Source of the DNA: a virus
Virus record (IMG/VR): IMGVR_UViG_3300047322_000626
Location: 1-24,159 of that record
DNA: 24,159 bases
Direction: 5' to 3' (one strand)
Part shown: piece after piece, positions 13,388-19,314 of the stretch
Numbering within the stretch: the first letter of the stretch is position 1
How the letters are laid out: the number at the start of each line of letters is the position of its first letter
Position numbers and translations under genes: made by a program
Notes under the pieces: generated by a model
Database searches by the model: none
What the model was told of the DNA's origin: nothing
What the model saw: the letters and a program-made list of their open reading frames with translations, nothing else

Positions 13388-13606
13388 ATGAACGACGAGA
13401 CGAACGGGATCACCCCGCCCAAGATCAAGACCTACCGCAGCGTCCCCGAGCTACTCGCCAAGCTTGAGGGGCGTGCAGCCATGTGGGAGCGCGTATCGCG
13501 GGAGAACAAGGAACGGGCGGAAGACTTCGAGCGCGCTGCCCAAGAGATCAGGAACGGTGCAGCAAGCGTTGTCGTAGGGCGTACAACGTACGTGCTAGGG
13601 GAGTAG
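13388..13606 (+). CDS. Small coiled-coil protein, 72 residues
   Basis: ATG 13388 is preceded by a -10 element at 7 nt and no ribosome-binding site, so it is a leaderless candidate. Residues about 17-55 form a long charged helix with heptad-like spacing (ELLAKLEGRAAMWERVSREN, then KERAEDFERAAQEI), likely a coiled coil. A short strand ending follows. Small proteins of this type are common near actinophage integrases, without known roles that I can cite. Confidence 0.6.
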   Translation: MNDETNGITPPKIKTYRSVPELLAKLEGRAAMWERVSRENKERAEDFERAAQEIRNGAASVVVGRTTYVLGE

Positions 13607-13664
13607 CCTGATTCAACTAGTCCGGTAACGGGCCGGGCGTGGTGGTGAGTTAGGACAACCGAAG

Positions 13665-13889
13665 ATGACCCAAGCGGACAGCGTGCAAGCGCTGCGAATG
13701 TCGCTTGACTCGGAGCCTGCGGGTGCCGGGCAAGCGAAGATCGTTTTCCCGGAGTCGTGGGCTCTCTGCGTTCTGTGCGGCGGGCCGACTGAAGTCCTGG
13801 TGGTGATCGCTGTCTTTGAGTCTGCGTCGAACTCTGGCGCACTCAAGGGGTGCGGGTACTGCGCTGACCTACTCGGGGTGGCGGCATGA
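13665..13889 (+). CDS. Small zinc-ribbon-like protein, 74 residues
   Basis: ATG 13665 has no clear Shine-Dalgarno sequence; a TAGGAC 8 nt upstream may be a weak -10 element. Two CxxC motifs (LCVLCG and GCGYCA), about 30 residues apart, could bind a zinc ion. The N-terminal 25 residues look disordered. Its stop overlaps the next start in ATGA (13886-13889), so the two zinc-type proteins are probably made together. Function unknown. Confidence 0.6.
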   Translation: MTQADSVQALRMSLDSEPAGAGQAKIVFPESWALCVLCGGPTEVLVVIAVFESASNSGALKGCGYCADLLGVAA

Positions 13890-14098
13890 GCGAGGGAACG
13901 GGGCCCACGGTCCCACAAGAGGGCTACCAGGCAGCGTGGGCGGCGTACGTAGACCACGTACACCCCAGGGACGGAGAGACCCCGCCGTGCCCCGTCTGTG
14001 TCAGTTCCAAGGGGCCGAGCCTGGGGTGCGAAGAGGGCCAGAGGCTTCACGGTAACTACCGGCTCGCGAGGATCGGCAAGCCCATAACGGCTGGCTAG
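13886..14098 (+). CDS. Small Cys-containing protein, 70 residues
   Basis: ATG 13886 overlaps the previous stop. A CPVC motif and a third Cys (LGCEEG) lie in the centre, preceded by VDHVHP; together they might bind a metal. The N-terminus has an aromatic helix (QAAWAAY). The role may be linked to the preceding zinc-type protein through coupling, but no family is recognised. A strong hairpin terminator follows directly. Confidence 0.6.
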   Translation: MSEGTGPTVPQEGYQAAWAAYVDHVHPRDGETPPCPVCVSSKGPSLGCEEGQRLHGNYRLARIGKPITAG

Positions 14099-14111
14099 CC
14101 TCAAACAGAAA

Positions 14112-14145
14112 AAGACCCGTCCGGGCGGCATCCCGGACGGGTCTT
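14112..14145. terminator. Strong, probably bidirectional terminator
   Basis: AAGACCCGTCCGGG and its perfect complement (14132-14145) form a 14-bp stem around a 6-nt loop, with A residues upstream and T residues downstream. Confidence 0.9.
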
Positions 14146-14440
14146 CTGTGTCTAGTAAGGGGGCGCAGGTACCCGCCAAAGGGCCCACCCCTGCCCATAC
14201 GTGCGGAGCGCGCAGCGAAACGGCATTTGCAGCCTGGTGTACAACTGTGCGGTTTCATGCCAGCGGACGAGCGAGTCATGCCGACTGAGACAACCCGATA
14301 TCTGAACGGCGCCCGGGGGAAGCGGCGCACCCTTGCTCTTTCCCATGCCTCAACTGTACGAATTCCGGCCCGTTACCGAATCGGCCTGCGGTATGGGAAA
14401 GGGGTCACACCAGGGTCACGGCGCCCATATGATCATGGGC
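14146..14440. promoter_or_regulatory. Noncoding region upstream of the int module
   Basis: No convincing gene on either strand. It contains a long inverted repeat, CTTTCCCAT (14338-14346) and ATGGGAAAG (14393-14401), extendable to 12 bp with one mismatch. It also has a direct repeat GGGTCAC-x-GGGTCAC (from about 14402) and ends with TATGAT (14428-14433), 7 nt before the ATG at 14441. This looks like a regulated leaderless promoter, possibly the target of an unseen repressor. Confidence 0.4.
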
Positions 14441-14650
14441 ATGAATCGCAGATACGTAATCAGGCGTTCCCCGGGCGGTTGGGGAATACGCGACCTAGTG
14501 GCACCAGGCCTCTGCACGCTGCAAGACGACCAGGGCGCCACAGTGCCGCTTGAGTGGGACGACCCCACAGGGGCCGAAGAGTGGCTGTACCGGTGCCGCG
14601 TAGCTTGGGGCGCTGGCCTGGTCACAGCGCCGGACGGCTGGCGCGGATAG
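14441..14650 (+). CDS. Unknown phage protein, 69 residues, upstream of int
   Basis: ATG 14441 is preferred over the longer frame because TATGAT lies 7 nt upstream, giving a leaderless mRNA, and because the extension reads through the repeat-rich control region. The protein begins NRRYVIRRSPGGWGIRDL and has several Trp residues; the pattern suggests a small beta-sheet domain. It ends just before the inverted repeat next to the integrase. No family is recognised; a helper of integration is possible but unsupported. Confidence 0.55.
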   Translation: MNRRYVIRRSPGGWGIRDLVAPGLCTLQDDQGATVPLEWDDPTGAEEWLYRCRVAWGAGLVTAPDGWRG

Positions 14651-14651
14651 G

Positions 14652-14709
14652 TCCATGTACTCAAGGGTGTGCATGTGACCCCTGACGTGTGTAGCCTTGA
14701 GTACATGGA
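14652..14709. other. Candidate phage attachment site (attP), 58-bp inverted repeat
   Basis: Perfect 15-bp arms TCCATGTACTCAAGG (14652-14666) and its complement (14695-14709) flank a 28-bp centre. Attachment sites of large serine integrases are typically about 50 bp, lie next to int and show similar dyad arms; phiC31 attP has this plan. The right arm overlaps the int start codon. An int operator is the main alternative. Confidence 0.5.
14692..14697 (+). promoter_or_regulatory. -10 element of a leaderless int promoter
   Basis: TAGCCT lies 7 nt before the integrase ATG at 14705, the same spacing as for the genes at 13388 and 14441. It lies partly within the right arm of the inverted repeat. No strong -35 is seen. 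Confidence 0.4.
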
Positions 14710-16174
14710 TCAGAAAACGTTGAACGTCGCGCTGTACCTGCGCCTGAGCCGGGACGCCGAAGGCAGCGCCAGCATCGAGACCCAGCGTGCTGCGGCCCTT
14801 GCCTGGCTGGCCGCGAACGGGATCACTGACTACGTGCTCACTGAGTACCTAGACGCTGGCGTGTCCGGCGCGAAACCCCTGGAAGCCCGTAAGGGCATGG
14901 CCCAGCTCATGACCGACGTACAGGAGCGTGTCACGGCCGCAGGGCGGAACGGGCCGGGAGAGACGATTGTCATAGCGTGGAAGCTGGACCGGTACGCGCG
15001 CAGCGTGAGTGAGTTCCTCCGCCTGGTCGCGTGGGGCCAGCCTCGCAATGTGCGGTTGGCCACGACAGACAACACGATCAACACCACCACCGCCACGGGC
15101 CGCATGGTCGCAACGTTCCTTGCAGCGCTGGCCGAGTGGGAACGCGACCTGATCAAATCGCGCATCACCGAGGGGCAGGCCACTCGACGGACGCAGGGCC
15201 GATGGGGCGCCGGAAACCCCCCGTACGGGTACCGAATCGTGTTTCGGGACGGCGCTGCGTATCTCGAAATACACGAAGAGCAAGCGGCCGTAATCCGGAA
15301 AGCCGTCGACGAGCTGTTGAACAATGAAGACAGTTCGGTAGCGAGCACAGCGCTGATGGTGGACGTGTCAGAGGCCCAATGGCGCCGGTTGCTCAAAGCG
15401 CCGACGCTGAAAGGCCAGCGCACGCACCATGGCCAACTTGTCGTTGCCGATGATGGAATTACGCCCGTGCAATTCGCTGAGCCGATCATCGGCGCCGCTG
15501 AATTCAAAAAGATTCAAGCCAGGCTGGCGAGGCTGTCCACTGGGGCGCAGCAGACGCCTAGGGCGGGGGCTAACCTCTGCGCCGGTATGTCCTGGTGCGC
15601 TGTCTGCAACGGGCGACTGAACGGCGGACGCAGCGACAGGGGCGAACAGCTCTACCGGTGCAAGGCTGGGCACGTAGCCATCTACGCCCGTGTGCTCGAC
15701 GAGAAAGTTGAGGCCGAATTCATGACCAGGTTCGGCGGCATGGCTGAGTACGTGGTGCGACTCGAAGGCGGTAACGATCTCAGCGACCAACTGACGGAGG
15801 CGGAGGAGCAAGCGAAGCGTCTGTCCAAGCGCATGGCTACCGCTGGTCCGCTGATGCTCGGATCGCTCGAAGAGCTGGGCGCTGAGCTGGAAGCCACGTA
15901 CGCCGCTCTAAGGGCCGCGCACGACCCTGACGTACGCGAGGTGCTTGAGCCCACTGGAAGGACGGTAGGCGACGCGTGGGAGGCCTCCCCGGGGTCGCGT
16001 GGCCGCTTGCTCCGGGACCTAGGGCTACATGTAGTGCTGGCCGCCAACGGGCGGGGACGAATCAGCGCGGAGCGGGTAGGCGAGCGCGTGTCGGTCTCAT
16101 GGGCCATCGGGGGCGATGATCATGACCTTGCCGAAATGCTCGGCGACCTTGACGCAGAGATGGTGTCCCAGTGA
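14705..16174 (+). CDS. int: Large serine integrase
   Basis: This 489-residue site-specific recombinase would join attP and a host attB. The N-terminal resolvase domain has VALYLRLSRD with catalytic Ser15 and the conserved WKLDRYARS. A recombinase domain follows with GRWGAGNPPYGYR. A zinc ribbon (CAGMSWCAVCNGRL, then YRCKAGH) and a charged coiled-coil region near residues 355-410 complete the family order. Length fits the class. ATG 14705 is preferred for its leaderless -10 element; GTG 14675 with AAGGG upstream is a possible longer start. The stop overlaps the next gene. Excision would need a directionality factor, perhaps the protein at 1384. Confidence 0.93.
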   Translation: MDQKTLNVALYLRLSRDAEGSASIETQRAAALAWLAANGITDYVLTEYLDAGVSGAKPLEARKGMAQLMTDVQERVTAAGRNGPGETIVIAWKLDRYARSVSEFLRLVAWGQPRNVRLATTDNTINTTTATGRMVATFLAALAEWERDLIKSRITEGQATRRTQGRWGAGNPPYGYRIVFRDGAAYLEIHEEQAAVIRKAVDELLNNEDSSVASTALMVDVSEAQWRRLLKAPTLKGQRTHHGQLVVADDGITPVQFAEPIIGAAEFKKIQARLARLSTGAQQTPRAGANLCAGMSWCAVCNGRLNGGRSDRGEQLYRCKAGHVAIYARVLDEKVEAEFMTRFGGMAEYVVRLEGGNDLSDQLTEAEEQAKRLSKRMATAGPLMLGSLEELGAELEATYAALRAAHDPDVREVLEPTGRTVGDAWEASPGSRGRLLRDLGLHVVLAANGRGRISAERVGERVSVSWAIGGDDHDLAEMLGDLDAEMVSQ

Positions 16175-16674
16175 TTCACTGCACGATTTGCCAGCACGAC
16201 AAACAGCGAAGCGAATTCGCTGACAGCGAGGTGCGGAACGAGACCACCGGTTGGTGTAAGTCCTGCATGGTCCTGTACAGGGAAGCGGTCCGCTTGGGTG
16301 TCCGGGACCCCGCGCAGCACGTACGCAACGCCCTGCCTCCCATTGAGTGCTCTAAGTGCGGCGAGACCAGGCCCACCCGAGAATTCGCCCCGGGCGCGCA
16401 GGTAGCCACCTGTGTGGCGTGCTGGGACGGAGGCAAGGGCGAGCGCAGGCGGGAGTCAATGCGCAAGATCCGGGCAGCTACCCCAGCGGAGGACAAGGCG
16501 AAGGCACAGGCGGCATTCCGCGCTGGCATGCGCAAGGACAAGTGCGCCATCTGCGGAAGCCCCATCGAAGGGCACGGCATCTGCGTGCAGTGTGAAGGCC
16601 ACGTGATGGCGCTGGGCGGGCTCGACGGGTTGAAGCAAGCCGTTCGCGCTGTGCGGTATCTGCAAAGCGAGTGA
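16171..16674 (+). CDS. Multi-zinc-ribbon protein coupled to int, 167 residues
   Basis: GTG 16171 overlaps the int stop (GTGA). Six CxxC motifs are seen (CTIC, CKSC, CSKC, CVAC, CAIC, CVQC), which pair into three zinc ribbons: residues 4-33, about 55-86 and about 128-145. The first two modules resemble the N-terminal zinc ribbon of HNH-1, but no HNH nuclease motif follows. The last module ends in a helix (GGLDGLKQAVRAVRYL). It might bind DNA or the integrase. Its position suggests a role in integration, but this is inference. Confidence 0.65.
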   Translation: MIHCTICQHDKQRSEFADSEVRNETTGWCKSCMVLYREAVRLGVRDPAQHVRNALPPIECSKCGETRPTREFAPGAQVATCVACWDGGKGERRRESMRKIRAATPAEDKAKAQAAFRAGMRKDKCAICGSPIEGHGICVQCEGHVMALGGLDGLKQAVRAVRYLQSE

Positions 16675-16820
16675 GCTGGGTCACACTGTTTGGTAACGGG
16701 GCGATCACGGGCGAGTGCCGGTGGTCGCCCTTCGGCGCTACAGCGCACAGGGTCGGTGACGTTTTGTTTTCAGCGCCCAAGATCAAGACCCCCTCTGACC
16801 AGCAAGAAGTGATGAAGTGA
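16671..16820 (+). CDS. Small unknown protein, 49 residues
   Basis: GTG 16671 overlaps the preceding stop (GTGA). The frame reads a plausible soluble peptide (WVTLFGNGAITGECRWSPFG, then a basic APKIKTPSDQQEVMK end). Its last codons and stop are inside repeat copy 2, giving the same C-terminal EVMK tail as the partial gene at 1-66. Coupling and sensible composition favour a real gene, but it is short and unassigned. Confidence 0.45.
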   Translation: MSWVTLFGNGAITGECRWSPFGATAHRVGDVLFSAPKIKTPSDQQEVMK

Positions 16821-16828
16821 CGATTTAG
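16793..16828 (+). repeat. 36-bp dispersed repeat, copy 2
   Basis: This matches 39-74 at 35 of 36 bases and again covers a stop codon and the left arm of a GTGACG inverted repeat. Confidence 0.9.
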
Positions 16829-16900
16829 CCCATGTCTTACCAACACCTATGGGGCTACTAAGGGAAACCGGGGAGGCATGGTCGAGCGTCACTTCGTCAC
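16809..16900. promoter_or_regulatory. Inverted GTGACG-box array upstream of promoter motif P6
   Basis: The left arm GTGATGAAGTGACG (16809-16822) pairs with 16887-16900 at all 14 positions, one of them a G-T pair. The layout matches 55-146, with a different sequence between the arms. Promoter motif P6 follows 19 nt later. Operator function is inferred. Confidence 0.5.
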
Positions 16901-16919
16901 TCCCCCGGTCCGGTGCCTC

Positions 16920-16937
16920 TGGTAACCGACTCGCTAG
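16920..16937 (+). promoter_or_regulatory. Phage promoter-like motif P6
   Basis: TGGTAACCGACTCGCTAG, a perfect consensus copy, 124 nt upstream of the first tRNA. It probably drives the tRNA cluster. I see no gene in 16938-17061. Confidence 0.65.
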
Positions 16938-17061
16938 ATATATGGTATGGGCCGGTTGTTCCCGCGCATCAAGATGCAAGCGCACGGCGGACTGCGGACC
17001 CGTCCCATAAACGGCCCCGAGCGCTCCCCTGCCTCTCTCCCAGGGTTGAGCCCGGGGCTAC

Positions 17062-17137
17062 GCCGCATTAGCTCAGTCTGGCTAGAGCGCCCGCTCGTTG
17101 AGGCGGGAGGTCCTCGGTTCAAATCCTGGATGCGGCA
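17062..17137 (+). tRNA. tRNA-like gene 1, 8-nt anticodon loop, identity unclear
   Basis: A clear cloverleaf: acceptor GCCGCAT/ATGCGGC, D-stem GCTC/GAGC, anticodon stem CCCGC/GCGGG, variable loop AGGTC, and T-loop TTCAAAT on a stem with one C-T mismatch. The anticodon loop is TCGTTGAG, 8 nt instead of 7, and lacks the usual T at position 33 in any alignment that keeps the stem. An anticodon cannot be assigned. It may be degenerate, a quadruplet reader or otherwise altered. Confidence 0.55.
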
Positions 17138-17202
17138 CGGAGCGCGGGACATATGCGGGGCATACACTCCCTAGGCACTGGCAGACAGTGGCTCTCGCGC
17201 AA

Positions 17203-17273
17203 CGGCGTATAGCTCAAGGGTAGAGCGTCCGACAAGGGTCGGAAGACTGTTGGTTCGATTCCAACGGCGTCGA
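17203..17273 (+). tRNA. tRNA-like gene 2, 6-nt anticodon loop, identity unclear
   Basis: Acceptor arms 17203-17209 and 17266-17272 pair with two wobbles and one mismatch. The D-stem GCTC/GAGC and T-arm GTTGG/CCAAC with loop TTCGATT are canonical. The anticodon stem TCCGA/TCGGA encloses only CAAGGG, a 6-nt loop without T33, so no anticodon can be given. Confidence 0.5.
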
Positions 17274-17390
17274 CGTAGGTGCAGGCAGTAGGCCTTGACC
17301 GGTCCACGGTATGCACCCTGGGTGAAACCGGCTCGTACTGGCCAGCTAGTCACTGGTTGCAGCGCGCGGCGAGTAGCCCTAAATCTTGCT

Positions 17391-17479
17391 TCGCGTGCGG
17401 TGTGCTGGCTATTGGCGCGGCCAGTGGGAACACAATTCCCAGCCCGTTAAAGGGCGCCGGTTCGATTCCGGACCATGCG
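17391..17479 (+). tRNA. tRNA-like gene 3 with long variable arm, identity unclear
   Basis: A T-arm CCGG-TTCGATT-CCGG, acceptor pairing of 17391-17396 with 17473-17478, an anticodon-like stem TGGGA/TCCCA and a variable arm GCCC/GGGC (17441-17454) suggest a class II tRNA. The 7-nt loop ACACAAT has C instead of T at position 33, and the D-arm is irregular. Amino acid identity is not clear. Confidence 0.4.
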
Positions 17480-17565
17480 AAGCACTTGGTAAGGGGCAGC
17501 GTCAGCGCTGGAAATGCCACCACCCCCAAGCATCGGTGCCGCGTAGCGGAATGGCCTGGTGCCAA

Positions 17566-17638
17566 TGACACGTAGCTCAACAGGCAGAGCGCCGGACTGT
17601 TAATCCGGAGGTCGCAGGTTCGAGCCCTGCCGTGCCAG
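17566..17638 (+). tRNA. tRNA-Asn (GTT)
   Basis: A canonical cloverleaf with anticodon stem CCGGA/TCCGG and loop CTGTTAA (anticodon GTT, 17599-17601), variable loop AGGTC and T-arm GCAGG/CCTGC. The acceptor stem has one A-C mismatch. The 3' CCA is not encoded. Confidence 0.9.
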
Positions 17639-17692
17639 CGGGGGCAGACTGACGCCCCTAAGCGGTGAAACATCCGTGAAGTCAGTCACTAC

Positions 17693-17775
17693 CCGCTGGT
17701 GGTGGAACGGTAGACACGCCAGGCTTAGACCCTGGTGCCTGTGAGGGTGTGCGCGTTCGAATCGCGCCCAGCGGA
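17693..17775 (+). tRNA. tRNA-Leu (TAG)
   Basis: A class II tRNA: acceptor CCGCTGG/CCAGCGG, anticodon stem CCAGG/CCTGG with loop CTTAGAC (anticodon TAG, 17726-17728), a long variable arm, and T-arm GCGCG/CGCGC. It decodes CTA, a rare codon in high-GC hosts. CCA is not encoded. Confidence 0.9.
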
Positions 17776-17823
17776 CGAGCCCTGTACGGGGCGCCTGGTT
17801 AGCACACCATGAACGTGCGAAGC

Positions 17824-17899
17824 GTGGGTATGGCCCAGTTGGTAGGGCGCCTGGTTTGGGACCAGGAAGTCACAGGTTCGAGCCCTGTTACCCGCACCA
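17824..17899 (+). tRNA. tRNA-Pro (TGG), CCA encoded
   Basis: Acceptor GTGGGTA/TACCCGC with one wobble pair, D-stem GCCC/GGGC, anticodon stem CCTGG/CCAGG with loop TTTGGGA (anticodon TGG), T-arm ACAGG/CCTGT, discriminator A and an encoded CCA end. It is the last of the cluster and ends 3 nt before palindrome site e. Confidence 0.92.
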
Positions 17900-17902
17900 G
17901 AC

Positions 17903-17924
17903 CACATACGGATATCCGGAGGTG
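17903..17924 (+). promoter_or_regulatory. Palindrome site e (Shine-Dalgarno variant)
   Basis: Same form as site a: core CGGATATCCG (17909-17918) with right arm GAGGTG, giving GGAGGTG upstream of the GTG at 17930. It follows the encoded CCA of tRNA-Pro. A second bare core, CGGATATCCG, lies inside the gene at 17972-17981. Confidence 0.75.
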
Positions 17925-17929
17925 CCCTG

Positions 17930-18427
17930 GTGGGCGAGCATGTCCCCCAGCCTGGCGACTTCGGCCTATGCCGGATATCCGGGCTCACTGGTGTTGCCGT
18001 GTCCGCTGGCCAACGCCTGATCGGCTCCGGTAGCTATTTCACGCACGCGTTTGTCTATGTCGGCAACGGCGAAGTGGTTCAGGCCCAACCGGGCGGAGCT
18101 AAGCGCATGCCGCTGAGCGACGCAGTGAGCAACCACAGCCGCGTAGCGTACTCATCCTTTCCGCTGGCCCCTGTTCAGCGTGCTGCCATTTTGGGTGCGG
18201 CGACGTACCTGATTGGCACCCCGTACAGCTTTGCGGATTACGCGGCCATTGGTGCTCGTCGGCTGCTTGGCATTGCTGCGCTAGAACGCTTTGTGCGTGA
18301 TAGCGGCCACATGATTTGTAGCCAGTTCGTCGACGAGTGTTATCGGCGCGCTGGCTTTGAACTTTTCCCCGGGCGAATTCCGGGCGACGTTGCACCGGGC
18401 GACCTTGCCAGACTGATTGGAGCGTAG
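17930..18427 (+). CDS. Papain-like cysteine hydrolase, permuted NlpC/P60 (YiiX-like)
   Basis: GTG 17930 follows GGAGGTG with 5-nt spacing. The 165-residue protein has PGDFG near the N-terminus, a catalytic-type His in YFTHAFVYVGNGEVVQA (H39) and, later, a Cys in MICSQFVDECY (C130). His before Cys is the order of the circularly permuted NlpC/P60 group; in classical members Cys comes first. Such enzymes cleave amide bonds in peptidoglycan, lipids or proteins. No signal peptide is visible. Its site beside the tRNAs and packaging genes, outside a lysis module, leaves the role open: wall-active virion enzyme, lysis, or host modification. Confidence 0.65.
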   Translation: MGEHVPQPGDFGLCRISGLTGVAVSAGQRLIGSGSYFTHAFVYVGNGEVVQAQPGGAKRMPLSDAVSNHSRVAYSSFPLAPVQRAAILGAATYLIGTPYSFADYAAIGARRLLGIAALERFVRDSGHMICSQFVDECYRRAGFELFPGRIPGDVAPGDLARLIGA

Positions 18428-18429
18428 CT

Positions 18430-18732
18430 ATGCCAGCCTGCGGAGCATGCGGCAGCACTGCGCTTGTCGTCTGGGTAAGGCGCCCTAGCGATGCTGAGCT
18501 AGCGGCGATTCCTGCTGAGCATGGCGGAGAATCCGCGAACGCCGGTAATACCACGGTCGCTGTGTACGCCTGCGGATCACATGCCATTTCCGCTGATCTA
18601 GGCGCCCTAGTCCACCAGGCCGCATGCGCTGGTCCTTCTAGCCCTGCCTTGCCTGACTGCACGTGCACCCCGGAGCCTGCCCCTGTGGCTGTACCGGAGC
18701 CTGTGCAGGAGCTACCGGCTGGGTGGCAGTAG
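18430..18732 (+). CDS. Cys-rich zinc-binding-type protein, 100 residues
   Basis: ATG 18430 lies 2 nt after the hydrolase stop. The N-terminal PACGACGSTALVVWVRR contains a CxxC, followed by VYACGSHA, AACAG and DCTCT, enough ligands for one or two zinc sites. The C-terminal 30 residues are Pro/Glu/Val-rich and probably disordered. Similar short Cys-rich proteins accompany packaging genes in actinophages, but I know of no function. The HNH gene follows 4 nt later. Confidence 0.65.
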   Translation: MPACGACGSTALVVWVRRPSDAELAAIPAEHGGESANAGNTTVAVYACGSHAISADLGALVHQAACAGPSSPALPDCTCTPEPAPVAVPEPVQELPAGWQ

Positions 18733-18736
18733 GCCC

Positions 18737-19075
18737 ATGGCTAAGCGTCCCTGCCTGGTGTGCAGGCGTCTGACTACCAACCCTTCCCGCTGTGCTGTAT
18801 GCCAGGCCAAGTACATGGCAGGGCGTGAGCGGCAGCGTGGCAGTGCTAGCCAGCGTGGGTACACCAGTGCCTACCGAGTAGTAGCTAAGCAGGTGGTGAC
18901 AGAGCACAGGGCAAGGCACGGCGGTTGGTGTCCTGGCTACGGCGTGCCCGATCACAGGACCCACGATCTGACCATTGACCACATCATTCCGCTTGCCCAT
19001 GGTGGCACGCACGACCGTGCCAATCTTCGTGTGCTGTGCAGGGGCTGCAATGCCCGCAAGCGTGACTCTCTGTAG
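18737..19075 (+). CDS. HNH endonuclease (HNH-3), packaging-associated
   Basis: This 112-residue protein has N-terminal CLVC and CAVC motifs forming a zinc ribbon, then an HNH domain (HGGWCPGYG, LTIDHIIPLAHGG, ANLRVLCRGCNARK). It differs from HNH-1 and HNH-2 and resembles the HNH proteins found just upstream of terminase genes in many HK97-like phages, where they are needed for or assist cos cleavage and DNA packaging. That role is from established knowledge of the family and position, not shown here. ATG 18737 follows the previous gene closely. Confidence 0.88.
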   Translation: MAKRPCLVCRRLTTNPSRCAVCQAKYMAGRERQRGSASQRGYTSAYRVVAKQVVTEHRARHGGWCPGYGVPDHRTHDLTIDHIIPLAHGGTHDRANLRVLCRGCNARKRDSL

Positions 19076-19314
19076 GGCTATGCCCGCACTCCCCTGCCCC
19101 GCTGTGATGGCATAACCATGCATGGTCGTGCCCCGCGAAGTGCATATGTATGCGATGACGGGGGGTGGGTCAAAGTCCAGCGAAGATCATCCCAGGGACC
19201 CGGCTCCCATGGCTGGGGACACCGCTGCGAAATTAGGACCCCGGGGGTCTAGCCCAGAAACGCTCTAGAACTGCATAAAAATGCAGAATTCACGTCCGGC
19301 AGGGGGTAAAGCGC
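19076..19314. other. Noncoding region between HNH and terminase genes (possible cos)
   Basis: No gene seen in 239 bp. It holds several dyads: CCATGCATGG, CCCATGG, GACCCC-G-GGGGTC (about 19236-19248) and CTGCATAAAAATGCAG, the last unusually AT-rich. Cohesive-end sites often lie here in cos phages, but no cleavage site can be identified by eye. Confidence 0.35.

Noticed and set aside
12957-13606. Lysogeny repressor among the leaderless genes
   Set aside because: Position fits, but neither protein shows a helix-turn-helix or a known repressor pattern. The repressor may lie outside the window.
14152-14346. 64-codon minus-strand frame in the region upstream of int
   Set aside because: No Shine-Dalgarno sequence, no recognisable features, and it overlaps inverted repeats that look regulatory. 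A divergent gene here cannot be fully excluded.
14227-14553. 108-codon + frame overlapping the gene at 14441
   Set aside because: It has no start signals, and the frame from 14441 has a leaderless promoter and better protein composition.
39-16828. Direct repeats as a CRISPR array or transposon ends
   Set aside because: Only two distant copies exist, with no spacer periodicity, transposase or target duplication.
147-16937. Sigma-54 promoters suggested by GG-N10-GC spacing in the 18-bp motif
   Set aside because: Actinobacteria lack sigma-54, the phage sigma-like protein looks like the sigma-70 class, and no activator AAA+ gene is seen. Coincidence is more likely.
16947-17174. Open frame across the first tRNA-like gene
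   Set aside because: It is explained by the structured RNA gene on the same DNA, with no ribosome-binding site.
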